A stretch of DNA of 45,693 nucleotides, from contig DBYJ01000039.1 in the NCBI GenBank assembly GCA_002309805.1, forward strand, positions 1 through 45,693. Direction: 5' to 3'. This stretch comes from Bacteroidales bacterium UBA1189. GTDB lineage: Bacteria; Bacteroidota; Bacteroidia; Bacteroidales; Bacteroidaceae. Below, in pieces: positions 31,715 to 40,273 of the stretch; positions within the stretch are counted from its first letter, which is position 1; the number at the start of each line of letters is the position of its first letter. Under the pieces are notes generated by a model, which had not been told where the DNA came from, did no database searches, and saw only the letters and a list, made by a program, of their open reading frames with translations. The position numbers were made by a program, and so were the translations under genes.

Positions 31715-32372
31715 CTTCGCTAATTATGGATTGTTGGAGGACAAGAAGGCTTTCGGGGCCCATATTGAACAGAAGGTCAACGATGCTGAGGTTGGGACGG
31801 AAGCCAAAGCGATCGGCAAACACCTGATAGTAAGGAGCGGGACGGAACATAGGGTCGCAGGCTGGGTCGTGCTTCGGGTGAATGAGGGAACGGAAATCGG
31901 AACAGGTAGATTGAAGATTGAAGATTGAGGATTGAAAATTAGGGGTTGAGAACTCCTCCGTAGGGTGCAGATGGGGATGGATGTCGATGAGCTGGCAGCA
32001 AAGGGCTATGAGCTGGAGATTGAAGTCGAAGAGGAACTCAAAGCGACGCTCGTAGAAGGGGCGGAAGTCATCTTCGTAATAGAGGAAAAACGGCGTCTGA
32101 CCATAGGCGGCTTCAAGGGCATTCCAATGCTGGTGACGCCAGTTGCCGTGGTCGGAGATGCGCACGTCGCGCATGTAGCATTTGGGGGTCTCAGGCTTTT
32201 CCGTGGGGACAGTAAGTGCCAGCAAGCCATCTGCCCCGCCAATGACACAACGGTTACGGTAGGTCTGCTTCACATAATGATCCCATTGCTCAATCTGCAC
32301 CTCCTTGCCATCGAACAAAAATAGCTTCGTGAAGTACCAGACAGGGGGAAGATAAGCCGAGGAGAGAAGCAT
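31698..32372 (-). CDS. WbqC-like family protein (with repeat-encoded insert)
   Basis: A 224-residue protein of the WbqC-like family, which occurs in O-antigen and other polysaccharide loci and also beside lepB in Bacteroidetes. Its enzymatic role is not known to me. Visible are the start MLLSSAYLPPVWYFTKLFL, YVKQTYRNRCVI, ISDHGNWRHQHWNALEAAYG and PFFLYYEDDFRPFY, and late NLSIVDLLFNMGPESLLVL. Between HPTEEF and HPKHDPACDP it contains STPNFQSSIFNLQST, encoded by six GATTGAA heptamers (31909-31950). The same peptide is in the neighbouring pdxB. The gene overlaps pdxB by 17 bp. Confidence 0.87.
   Translation of the reverse strand: MLLSSAYLPPVWYFTKLFLFDGKEVQIEQWDHYVKQTYRNRCVIGGADGLLALTVPTEKPETPKCYMRDVRISDHGNWRHQHWNALEAAYGQTPFFLYYEDDFRPFYERRFEFLFDFNLQLIALCCQLIDIHPHLHPTEEFSTPNFQSSIFNLQSTCSDFRSLIHPKHDPACDPMFRPAPYYQVFADRFGFRPNLSIVDLLFNMGPESLLVLQQSIISEDEGCR
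31909..31950. repeat. GATTGAA heptamer array inside the wbqC-like gene
   Basis: Six 7-bp units: GATTGAA, GATTGAA, GATTGAG, GATTGAA, AATTAGG, GGTTGAG. They are in the same orientation and the same reading phase as the pdxB array, about 730 bp away, and encode NFQSSIFNLQS. Confidence 0.88.
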
Positions 32373-32582
32373 GGAATTTAGTTCATAGTTAAGAGTTCAT
32401 AGTTCATAGTAAAAAAACATCAAAAGACTATTGCTCTTTTTAGGAGTTCAGTAGTTCAGGAGTTGCAGACAATAGTTTGAGATGCTGCATACGGGACATT
32501 CGTCTGAACTCCTGCAACTCCTGAACTCCTGAACTCCATAATTCTTAACTATGAACTCTTAATTATGAACTATGAACTAAAT
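32373..32582. repeat. Nested inverted-repeat element between wbqC-like and lepB
   Basis: The whole 210-bp gap is repeat-made. The outer arms are heptamers: AGTTCAT, AGTTAAG, AGTTCAT, AGTTCAT (32380-32407) and the complementary TTCTTAA, CTATGAA, CTCTTAA, TTATGAA, CTATGAA (32542-32576). The inner arms are octamers: AGGAGTTC, AGTAGTTC, AGGAGTTG (32442-32465) and AACTCCTG-type units (32502-32537). The inner arms match with one mismatch and one extra unit. The result is a two-layer stem. Confidence 0.75.
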
Positions 32583-34022
32583 TTAGTTGTATTTCTTTAC
32601 TCCTGTGAAGAGGCGTTTCCAGCGGATTTTACCGTCGAAGAGGTTGCGGTCCTTGTCGAGGCTGAGCCAGATGAAGCGAGGCTTGCCCACGATGTGGTCT
32701 TCAGGTACGAAACCCCAATAGCGGCTGTCGAGGCTGTTGTGGCGGTTGTCGCCCTGCATCCAATAGTAGTCCATCCGGAAGGTGTAGCTCGTGGCCACCT
32801 CGCCGTTGATGTAGATGACGCCATCCTTGACACGGAGGTCGTTACCCTCATAGACACGGATGGGGCGTTCGTAGAAAGGCAGATTGTCGAGCGTGAGCTG
32901 GACGGTGGCCCCTTTGGCGGGAATCCACAGCGGGCCGTAGTTGTCGATGCTCCAGCCCGTGTGCTTGTTCAGCGGATAGAGTCCGCCATCGGTCTCCTGC
33001 GGCATCAGGGTGACGCTCGTCACAAAGTCGCGGCTGCGCAGGTCGTCCGCCATGCGCCCCGTCAACGGCAGGAAATAGCGTGTGCCGGAGGCGTTGCGTC
33101 CTTTCAGGTCCTCGAGGCTGATGCCCAGCTCGCGGCGCACCTTCTCAGGAATGGGGCGTGTGGTGGCGACCTGGTAGAAGTACTGCACATTGTCGGGTTC
33201 CTTGTTGGCCTTGCCGTCCAGGTAAATGATGCGGTCCTTGATTTCGAGCGTCTGTCCAGGCAGGCCGACGCAGCGCTTCACATAGTTCTCCCTGCGATCG
33301 ACGGGGCGAGTAGCCACACGGCCGAACTCACGTTCGTTGCCGGCGATATACTGGCGTCCCTTTGCCAGGAAGCGGTCAAATGCCTGCCGCTCCTCCCAAG
33401 CCGAGAGGCTGTCCGCCGTGGAGGGGTAGCCGCCATTCAACTTTGCGCTGATGTCCGAAGTCAGCTTGTAGTAGTCCATGGCGCTGAATTTAGGGTTGCT
33501 GACGATGGTGTCGCCCGTGGGATAGTTGAAGACCACGATATCGTTCTGCCTGATGGTGCCCCACCCTTTCACGCGCCTGTAGCTCCACTGCGGTTTCTCT
33601 ATGTAGCTCTTGCCGCCGCCCAGCCACTTCGGCATGGTGTGCTGCGTGAGGGGCATGGTGAGGGGTGTCATCGGCTTACGCGGCCCGTATGCCACCTTGC
33701 TCACGTAGAGGTAGTCGCCCACCAGCAGGCTCTTCTCCAGCGACGACGAGGGGATGGTGTAGTTCTGAAACCAGTAGAGATTGGCAAAATAGACGCCAAC
33801 GAGGGCAAAGACGATGGCATCGACCCAGCTCATCACCCCGCGCCAGAAATCGCTCTTCAGATTTTTCCACCACGTCCATGGCACCAGCCTGGTGATATAG
33901 GCATCGAAGATGAACGGCACGGCCAACAGCCCCCACCAGCCCTTAATCCAATAGAGGAACGCCAGATAGAGCACGATGACGATGATACACTTAATCCACA
34001 ACTTACGACTTGCTTTTTTCAT
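32583..34022 (-). CDS. lepB: Signal peptidase I
   Basis: Type I signal peptidase, 479 residues, larger than the E. coli enzyme because of an inserted region, as usual in Bacteroidetes. Two N-terminal membrane segments (WIKCIIVIVLYLAFLYWI and the one before NLYWFQNY) anchor it. The catalytic Ser is Ser94 in YTIPSSSLEKSLLVGD; the general base is Lys249 in ENYVKRCVGLPGQ. The C-terminal GDNRHNSLDSRYWGFVP box is present. I chose the start at 34022 (MKKASRKLW) over one at 34076. The gene lies between dapB and the wbqC-like gene, a conserved order. Confidence 0.94.
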   Translation of the reverse strand: MKKASRKLWIKCIIVIVLYLAFLYWIKGWWGLLAVPFIFDAYITRLVPWTWWKNLKSDFWRGVMSWVDAIVFALVGVYFANLYWFQNYTIPSSSLEKSLLVGDYLYVSKVAYGPRKPMTPLTMPLTQHTMPKWLGGGKSYIEKPQWSYRRVKGWGTIRQNDIVVFNYPTGDTIVSNPKFSAMDYYKLTSDISAKLNGGYPSTADSLSAWEERQAFDRFLAKGRQYIAGNEREFGRVATRPVDRRENYVKRCVGLPGQTLEIKDRIIYLDGKANKEPDNVQYFYQVATTRPIPEKVRRELGISLEDLKGRNASGTRYFLPLTGRMADDLRSRDFVTSVTLMPQETDGGLYPLNKHTGWSIDNYGPLWIPAKGATVQLTLDNLPFYERPIRVYEGNDLRVKDGVIYINGEVATSYTFRMDYYWMQGDNRHNSLDSRYWGFVPEDHIVGKPRFIWLSLDKDRNLFDGKIRWKRLFTGVKKYN

Positions 34023-34090
34023 ATTCTTTTTTTGTTGTCTTGCGTTAGACGGAGCGTCCACGCCCACCCGTTTCAATAGTAACGTTTTTT

Positions 34091-34126
34091 AACTTGCCCG
34101 CCCGTTGACTCGTTGACTTGCCCGCC
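34091..34126. repeat. Octamer repeats between dapB and lepB
   Basis: Four 8-bp units ACTTGCCC, GCCCGTTG, ACTCGTTG and ACTTGCCC (34092-34123) lie immediately after the dapB stop. Closely related GACTTGTT units occur in the GH31 coding region at 36603-36634. Confidence 0.5.
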
Positions 34127-34822
34127 TTATTTCAGCCACGGGAAGAGGTCGTCGATGCCGAAAATCCCTCCGTGCTGACGAGCTGTGAATTCAGCGGCCA
34201 GCACCGCGCCCAGGGCAAAGCCTGTGCGGTTTTTGGCGGAATGCGTCAGCGTGATGACGTCCGCCTCGCTCTCGTAGCAGACGGTATGGATGCCCGGCAC
34301 CTCCCCTTCGCGGATGCTGGTGATGGGGACGCTCCCGGCACGCTTCAGCTCGGCGCGGATGTCGTCGGCAATGGTGACAGCCGTGCCGCTTGGGGCATCC
34401 AGCTTGTGGATGTGGTGGGTCTCCTCCATGCGGACTGTATAGCCGGGACAGCCGTTCATCAGCCGTGCCAGCTGACGGTTTACCGCGCGGAACAACGCTA
34501 CGCCCACGCTGTAGTTGCTGCTCCAGAAGAGCGTGCTTCCGCCCTCCGTACAAAGGCTGTGCAGCTCTGCCTCGTGCCCGCCGTACCAGCCCGTAGTGCC
34601 GCTCACCACCTTCACGCCCTGCGCAAAAGCCTCGCGGACATTGTCGAATGCCACCGTCGGGGCGGTGAACTCAATGGCCACGTCGGCGCTGCGGAAGGCC
34701 TCGCTGTCGAAGTCCGCGCGGTTGTCCACGTCAATAATGCTCACCACCTCGTGGCCGCGGCTAAGGGCCACCTCTTCCAGCAGATGGCCCATCTTGCCAT
34801 ATCCAATTAAGGCTATTTTCAT
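34127..34822 (-). CDS. dapB: 4-hydroxy-tetrahydrodipicolinate reductase
   Basis: DapB reduces the dihydrodipicolinate-forming intermediate in lysine and meso-diaminopimelate synthesis, using NAD(P)H. The 231-residue protein starts MKIALIGYGKMGHLLEEV, the nucleotide-binding loop, and has SGTTGWYGGHE, SSNYSVGVALF and the catalytic ETHHIHKLDAPSGTA. It is shorter than the 273-residue E. coli enzyme, as common in Bacteroidetes. The ATG at 34822 is preferred to one two codons upstream. It is the first gene of the dapB-lepB-wbqC-pdxB run. Confidence 0.95.
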   Translation of the reverse strand: MKIALIGYGKMGHLLEEVALSRGHEVVSIIDVDNRADFDSEAFRSADVAIEFTAPTVAFDNVREAFAQGVKVVSGTTGWYGGHEAELHSLCTEGGSTLFWSSNYSVGVALFRAVNRQLARLMNGCPGYTVRMEETHHIHKLDAPSGTAVTIADDIRAELKRAGSVPITSIREGEVPGIHTVCYESEADVITLTHSAKNRTGFALGAVLAAEFTARQHGGIFGIDDLFPWLK

Positions 34823-34844
34823 ATTCACTTTTATTTTTTCGCCG

Positions 34845-34883
34845 CAAAGTTAGGGCATTTTCGCCAAAAAACCACTATTTTTG
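34845..34883. promoter_or_regulatory. Divergent -7 boxes of dapB and the DUF2851 gene
   Basis: TAACTTTG (34845-34852, minus, 22 bases from dapB) and TATTTTTG (34876-34883, plus, 20 bases from the DUF2851 ATG) lie 23 bp apart. No good -33 boxes were found at the right spacing, but both -7 boxes fit the consensus. Confidence 0.55.
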
Positions 34884-34903
34884 CCCAAATTCTTACGCGT
34901 CCC

Positions 34904-36202
34904 ATGGAAGAACTGCTGCACTACGTATGGAAACACAAGATGTTTCCGCTCACCGCCCTCCGCACCATCGACGGCAAGCCGGTGGAGGTCATTGACGCCG
35001 GACTGCCCAACCCCAACGCAGGTCCCGACTTCTCTGGCGCCAAGGTCGTCATCGATGGCACCAAATGGGTGGGCAACGTGGAACTTCACGTGAAAGCCTC
35101 CGACTGGTACCTCCACCATCACGACGAGGACGAGCGCTACGACTCCATCATCCTCCATGTCGTTGGCGAGAGCGATGCCACCATCCACCGTCGCGACGGG
35201 CAGCTCATCCCCCAGCTGGTGCTTCCCATCCCCGACTCCATCCGCAGCGGCTACGATGCCCTGCTCCAAGAAGACCATTACCCGCCCTGCTACCGCATCG
35301 TGGGCGACCTTTCGACGCTGGCCATCCACAGCTGGCTTTCTGCCCTTCTGTTCGAGCGGCTGGAGATGCGCCTTCAACAGATAATGGAACGCTACGAGCA
35401 GCATGAGAAAAACTGGAACGATGCACTCTTCGCCACGCTGGCGCGTTCGTTCGGCTTCGGCGTCAACGGCGATGCCTTTGATGCCTGGGCACGCTCCATC
35501 CCCTTCCGCGCAGTCGATAAACATCGCGACAATCTCCTTCAGGTCGAGGCCCTCTTTTTCGGTCAGGCAGGATTGCTGCGCCTCGACGCCCTACCCTACT
35601 ACTACCGCGACGAGGCTATGAAGGACACTTATTACCAGCAGCTCTGCCACGAATACCGTTTTCTGGCGCATAAGTTCAGCCTCAGCCCCATTGCCACCTC
35701 GCTCTGGAAGTTTGCCCGCATGAGGCCCGACAATTCCCCATTCGTGCGTATGGCCCAATTGGCCATGCTCTACTACAACGACAACATCTCGGCATCCACG
35801 CTGGTTGGGCTGCCCGACAAGGAGAACATCTGCTCTCTGTTGCGCGTGGGGACTTCGCCTTACTGGAACACCCATTTCACCTTTGCCAGCACGCCGACGG
35901 CCAACCGCCCGAAGGTATTGGGCGAAGCCTCGCTAACGCTTTTGCTCATCAACGCCGTCCTGCCATTTCTCTTCACTTACGGTCGCCACATGGGCGACGA
36001 CGCGGCACAAGAACGCGCCATCAACATGCTTGAACAACTCCCCGCCGAAAACAACTTCATCATCCGCAGCTGGAATGACTGCGGCCTTACTGTGAATAGT
36101 GCCGCCGACAGCCAAGCCCTCATCCACTTGAAGCGCAACTACTGCGAACGAAAGGACTGCCTCCGCTGCCGCATCGGCTACCAGTATCTGAAGAAAAACT
36201 AG
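34904..36202 (+). CDS. DUF2851 family protein
   Basis: A 432-residue protein of family DUF2851, conserved in Bacteroidetes but of unknown function. Visible features are the start MEELLHYVWKHKMFPL, GLPNPNAGPDFSGAKVVIDG, WVGNVELHVKASDWYLHHHD with several His, and a C-terminal cysteine group CERKDCLRCRIGYQYLK. The His-rich N-terminal part and C-terminal Cys suggest metal binding, which is inference. I recognise no signal peptide or membrane segment. It ends at a palindromic gap facing the GH31 gene. Confidence 0.9.
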   Translation: MEELLHYVWKHKMFPLTALRTIDGKPVEVIDAGLPNPNAGPDFSGAKVVIDGTKWVGNVELHVKASDWYLHHHDEDERYDSIILHVVGESDATIHRRDGQLIPQLVLPIPDSIRSGYDALLQEDHYPPCYRIVGDLSTLAIHSWLSALLFERLEMRLQQIMERYEQHEKNWNDALFATLARSFGFGVNGDAFDAWARSIPFRAVDKHRDNLLQVEALFFGQAGLLRLDALPYYYRDEAMKDTYYQQLCHEYRFLAHKFSLSPIATSLWKFARMRPDNSPFVRMAQLAMLYYNDNISASTLVGLPDKENICSLLRVGTSPYWNTHFTFASTPTANRPKVLGEASLTLLLINAVLPFLFTYGRHMGDDAAQERAINMLEQLPAENNFIIRSWNDCGLTVNSAADSQALIHLKRNYCERKDCLRCRIGYQYLKKN

Positions 36203-36240
36203 GATAACCTAGACTATCCTAAGACCTCTTAGGCTATCCT
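36201..36240. terminator. Bidirectional hairpin between DUF2851 and GH31 genes
   Basis: CCTAAGA (36218-36224) and TCTTAGG (36227-36233) form a 7-bp stem, flanked by AGGATA (36201-36206) and TATCCT (36235-36240) that extend the fold. It lies between two convergent genes and could terminate both, although the T run is weak. Confidence 0.55.
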
Positions 36241-36250
36241 AAAGAATAGG

Positions 36251-39200
36251 TTACTTTATCTCATTCAACAGCTTATCGACCAAGACGACGTTTTGCGGCG
36301 CGAGCGTCACGCGGCAGGCGCGGCGGGCACGGAACGTCAGCGTGCAGAGCGTGCCGTCGCCGGAGAGCGTCGGGCGGTCGCCCGTGTTGACGAACGTCGG
36401 GTAGAGCACCTTGTCGCCGTTGGCGTGCAGGCGGTCGTTGGTAATGTTCTCCATCTCCTTCGTGGCGATGGGCTTTGCTTCGACAAACTCCAGGTCGGCA
36501 GCGTTGTACGACAGGGCAAAGCCAAAGGCATTAACCTCGCTCAGTCCCTCGCCCACGACGTTCAGCGTTAGCGTCTCGCCTGCCTTCAAGTCTATGGCTC
36601 CAGACTTGTTGACTTGTTGGCCTGTCGACTTGTTGATCTCGAGCCGTAAAGCGCCTGCGAACCGCCTCACCTCCTGCTCGGCGCCGCCTCGCACCTGCGT
36701 GGCTACGACGGAGATATCGCTGACGTCGATGCGGCCGTCGTGGTTGATGTCGCCGGCGCTCACGTAGCCGTCGAACTCAGCGTCGCCAGCACGGAGGCCG
36801 TTGTAGTTCATGTACGAGGTGAAGTCATCCATGTCCACTTGTCCGTCGCGGTTGATATCGCCTGGAATGAGAATTTCCGAGCCGGGAAGGCGGAAGACGT
36901 AGAGCTGTCGGCCGGAGCCGAAGTCGCCGCGTCCGCGCGTCACCTCCATGCGCAGATAGCGCACGCTGGGGCCACCCTTGAAGGTCATCTCCTTTGCCTG
37001 GGCATCGGTGGTCCAGCGGAAAGGTACGGGCTCGCTCCACGTCCTCCCGTCGAGGCTATAGCTGATGGTGCCCTCCTGAAGGGTGCCGTTGCCGGCGTCC
37101 TCACGCGGCAGGTAGAGCAGCTTGTCAAGCTGAATGGTGCAGCCGAGGTCGATGTCCATGGTGAAGGGCACGGCCTTCTCGCCCCATGCCGTATGCCAAA
37201 CGGTGGTCTCATCGAAATCGAAGAAGTGCCCGATACCCTCGCCACGCTGGTTGGGACACGACGTCGTGGCCTTGATGCCGTGGATGGCAAACTCCAGCGG
37301 GTTGGCGTCGGTAGTGGCACTTAGCGAAGCCCACTCCGAGGTGCCGTCGGCGTTGACGCTACGAATCTGGAAGTCGTACGTCGTCTCGGGCTTCAGCTCC
37401 TCAAAGAGGTACTCTCCTTCGCGCAGCGTGGTGTAGCGCATGCCGTCAAACATGATTTCCGCGTAGTCGGCATTCTCGGGCAACGTCCACGAGGGCTTGA
37501 CGGTATAGGCCGTCGTCTCGGTAGTTACCGTCGGAGCCGTAAGCGTGCCGTGCTTTTCGGCCAGCTTCATCATAGGGGGCAGCGTGAAACCTTTGCATAC
37601 GACCTTCAGTTCGTTCTTCGTCACGTCCATCGTGGGAATCTCAATCGTCAGCAGGCCGTAGGCAAACGACGTCTGAGCCTTCACCTTTTTCTTGCCCGCC
37701 TTGACGGTAATCTTCTTTGGCTCCGCTCCTGCATGAATACGGAGCGTTGTCTGCTTTTCGGGCACGAAGCCTTCGAAAGTGCCAGTCGTTGGGCGAATGG
37801 TAATGGTAATATCCAACCGCTTTTTTGTTTCCCAATAGTTATTCTCTATGATTGTTTCCGTATGATTCCCTTCGAGGAGATAGGCATCGGTAGTACCGTC
37901 GTCGTCGTACTCCAGAAATTTGCCATAACCACCAGGTACAATTTCGTAGCTGCGGAGCGAGTAGTCGACATCGCGCGGCTGATTGTGTGGGGCGGTCACA
38001 GGAATGATGGCTCCCGCTTTGATGAAATAAGGAATGCGCTCCAAAGGAGCATCGTAGCTATTGAGGATGCAACCGCCCTCGATGAAAGCGTTGGTGTAGG
38101 GGTCGAACCAGTTGATTTCAATACCATTCGTGTTGTTAGGCAGATAGATGCCGTTGCGGATGTCGTTGCCATCCTTATCCATCTTTGTGTCCTGATAGAT
38201 GGGCGCAACAAGGAAGAAGGGGCCATACATGAACTGGTACTTCGTCAGGTTGTCAATCTGTTGGCGATTCTTGACCAGACCACTATATAGTACTATGTCT
38301 GTATCGTCATTGGGGTCTTTGAAATCAATAAAACGAGGCACATCATCCAACTCCCACGCCATGGGGCGCACCATCGGCATTCCTCCGGCTGCTGCTTCGT
38401 AGGCGATGCTGTAGGTGTAGGACATGAGGGCGGACTTGAACTTCAGCCACGTGCGGTTGATGTCCTCGGCCCGTTTGCCGAGGGCGTGGGGGTATTTCTC
38501 GTTGGCGCCCCAGCCATCCATATTCAGCTCCATGGGCGTGAAGGTCTTCCACTGGAAGTCGCGTACGTTGACGGGGATATTTTTTCCGCCAAAGATGCCG
38601 TCCATGTCGCTGCCCACGTTGGGTTGGCCGGAGAGGCCGGAGCCGATGTAGGTGGGGATGTGGAAGCGGATGTACTCCCATTGCCCGCCCACCTGGTCGC
38701 CGCTCCAGAGGCCGGCATAGCGCTGCGTGCCTGCCCAGCCGTCGCAGGTGATGATGAAAGGACGGGCTCTATTACCCTGCTCGGGCATAATCTTCGCCAC
38801 ATCGGCCACGCCGTTGAGGCCGAAGCTGTAGCCTGCGCCCACCCAGGCGACGTCAGTCTTGAGGACACGCACGCCGCCGTCGCGTATCTCGCCCACGATG
38901 TCGCGCTGGAGCAGCGGCTCGACACCCTCTTTCGGGTGGAGGTCTGATTGCGTCCAGAGGCCGACCTCCACGCCGTGCTCGTGGGCGTACTGGCCGAACT
39001 GCCGCAGGTTGTCGATATTGCCCTCCAGCGAGCCCGTCTGGCCGTAGCCCGAGCCGTAGCCGTCGTTGGGCAGCACCCAGCCCAGCGGCATGTCGTGTGC
39101 TGCATAGCGGTCAATCACGGCACGGGCGGAGAACTGATAGCTCTGCCGTCCGAGCAAGTCTTTCAGCTCGTCGTTAAGGCTTTCGCGGATGCCGCCGGCC

Positions 39201-40111
39201 ACGGGCTTCTGGCTCTCCTTATAGCGTTTGCCGTCTTCGAAGAGCACGCCGCCCTCCTCGGTCTCCGTCCAGTAGTCGCGGTTGTAGGCATTCAGATGCC
39301 CCTCGTAGAAGCCGAACTTCGGCAACAGCACGGGTTTGCCCGTCAGCTGGTAGTAGCCTCCCAGGACATCTCCGCCCGAGGACAACATCACGAACATGTC
39401 CAGGTAGTCTGCATCGTGGCTGAGCACCACCTCGTCGGGTTTGGTGGCGCCGAAGTCGTAGCGGCCGGGGCGAAAGGTGTGGAACAAAATGCTGTAGCCC
39501 GCCGTGCTCCAGTAGAAGGGCGTGGGGCTTGAGACGCCACCGTCCGTCCAGTTGTTGGTGTTGACAATTTGAATTATTTTGCCCGCGTGCGAGAATCGTC
39601 CGTTCTGCATGCCGCCGCCGTAGAAACACTCGTCGGGCTTTCGCGAAAGGTGGACGACAGTATGGTGGTTCTCGATGTTGACGGATGCCGTCTCATGAAA
39701 TATCTCCAATAGATTTCCAAAATCGTCAGGCTCTGTGATTCTACTATATTCATTGTGAATTGACATTAAACCTGTCTTCTCTTCGAATGAAATTCGCATG
39801 AAGGGTGCGATGACGTTAAGGCCGTCAACGGTTAAAGGTTTATCGAAGGAAGGAATACTGACCTCTTTTCGCGGGTTGTCCACGAGGATTTTCGCCTCGG
39901 GCTTGGCCTCGGGGTCGCGCACAGGGCCTCCGGCGGGGTCCTGGAAGATGCGGACGATGTCCGGCCCGTAGAAGTCCAGATGGCGTACCTGCCCGTCCAT
40001 ATATCGCACCTCGACGGTCGTCTCGCCCGTCTTGACAATCTCTTTCACTTGTGCCTTGACAGACACGCCCAGCGCCACCAGCGCCACGAAAACGAACAGG
40101 GCCTTTTTCAT
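36251..40111 (-). CDS. Secreted multi-domain GH31 glycosidase
   Basis: A 1286-residue protein with signal peptide (MKKALFVFVALVALGVSVKA). The layout is as follows. N-terminal GH31 sandwich (about 30-250) and (beta/alpha)8 barrel (260-590), with candidate nucleophile Asp420 (RVLKTDVAWVGAGYSFG) and acid Asp472 (LWSGDQVGGQWEYIRF). A DUF5110-like region (about 700-840). Fibronectin-type (857-935). F5/8 C (discoidin)-like (938-1078). Dockerin-like calcium repeats DINRDGQVDMDD and DINHDGRIDVSD (1085-1135). Cohesin-like end (1175-1286). The start is set by the promoter. The substrate is not known; the barrel resembles, as I remember, alpha-N-acetylgalactosaminidase-type members as much as alpha-xylosidase types. 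Octamer repeats encode KSTGQQVNKSG in the linker. Confidence 0.9.
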   Translation of the reverse strand: MKKALFVFVALVALGVSVKAQVKEIVKTGETTVEVRYMDGQVRHLDFYGPDIVRIFQDPAGGPVRDPEAKPEAKILVDNPRKEVSIPSFDKPLTVDGLNVIAPFMRISFEEKTGLMSIHNEYSRITEPDDFGNLLEIFHETASVNIENHHTVVHLSRKPDECFYGGGMQNGRFSHAGKIIQIVNTNNWTDGGVSSPTPFYWSTAGYSILFHTFRPGRYDFGATKPDEVVLSHDADYLDMFVMLSSGGDVLGGYYQLTGKPVLLPKFGFYEGHLNAYNRDYWTETEEGGVLFEDGKRYKESQKPVAGGIRESLNDELKDLLGRQSYQFSARAVIDRYAAHDMPLGWVLPNDGYGSGYGQTGSLEGNIDNLRQFGQYAHEHGVEVGLWTQSDLHPKEGVEPLLQRDIVGEIRDGGVRVLKTDVAWVGAGYSFGLNGVADVAKIMPEQGNRARPFIITCDGWAGTQRYAGLWSGDQVGGQWEYIRFHIPTYIGSGLSGQPNVGSDMDGIFGGKNIPVNVRDFQWKTFTPMELNMDGWGANEKYPHALGKRAEDINRTWLKFKSALMSYTYSIAYEAAAGGMPMVRPMAWELDDVPRFIDFKDPNDDTDIVLYSGLVKNRQQIDNLTKYQFMYGPFFLVAPIYQDTKMDKDGNDIRNGIYLPNNTNGIEINWFDPYTNAFIEGGCILNSYDAPLERIPYFIKAGAIIPVTAPHNQPRDVDYSLRSYEIVPGGYGKFLEYDDDGTTDAYLLEGNHTETIIENNYWETKKRLDITITIRPTTGTFEGFVPEKQTTLRIHAGAEPKKITVKAGKKKVKAQTSFAYGLLTIEIPTMDVTKNELKVVCKGFTLPPMMKLAEKHGTLTAPTVTTETTAYTVKPSWTLPENADYAEIMFDGMRYTTLREGEYLFEELKPETTYDFQIRSVNADGTSEWASLSATTDANPLEFAIHGIKATTSCPNQRGEGIGHFFDFDETTVWHTAWGEKAVPFTMDIDLGCTIQLDKLLYLPREDAGNGTLQEGTISYSLDGRTWSEPVPFRWTTDAQAKEMTFKGGPSVRYLRMEVTRGRGDFGSGRQLYVFRLPGSEILIPGDINRDGQVDMDDFTSYMNYNGLRAGDAEFDGYVSAGDINHDGRIDVSDISVVATQVRGGAEQEVRRFAGALRLEINKSTGQQVNKSGAIDLKAGETLTLNVVGEGLSEVNAFGFALSYNAADLEFVEAKPIATKEMENITNDRLHANGDKVLYPTFVNTGDRPTLSGDGTLCTLTFRARRACRVTLAPQNVVLVDKLLNEIK
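36603..36634. repeat. Octamer repeat inside the GH31 gene
   Basis: Units GACTTGTT, GACTTGTT, GGCCTGTC and GACTTGTT are in frame in the linker between the dockerin-like and cohesin-like parts, and encode INKSTGQQVNKS. Related octamers are found between dapB and lepB. Confidence 0.75.
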
Positions 40112-40131
40112 ATCCTTTTGTTTTTGCTCTT

Positions 40132-40163
40132 CAAAGGTAAGGGACGTTAAGCGAAAAAGCAAA
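40132..40163 (-). promoter_or_regulatory. Promoter of the GH31 gene
   Basis: TTTG (40160-40163), 20 bp and TACCTTTG (40132-40139) on the minus strand match the full consensus, 20 bases before the chosen ATG. It is the reason for rejecting the start at 40162. Confidence 0.82.
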
Positions 40164-40273
40164 TTATTTGCATCTTTTAACCCGATTGGGGTTTAACAGC
40201 GTTATCCGTTACGAGCCTAATACGGACGTGTTCTTTCCTGATTACGCAAAGACAACATCAAGGAATAGTTTTC

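Noticed and set aside
32565..34079. 504-codon open frame opposite lepB
   Set aside because: The opposite strand encodes a complete signal peptidase with catalytic Ser and Lys; the antisense product has no recognisable domain.
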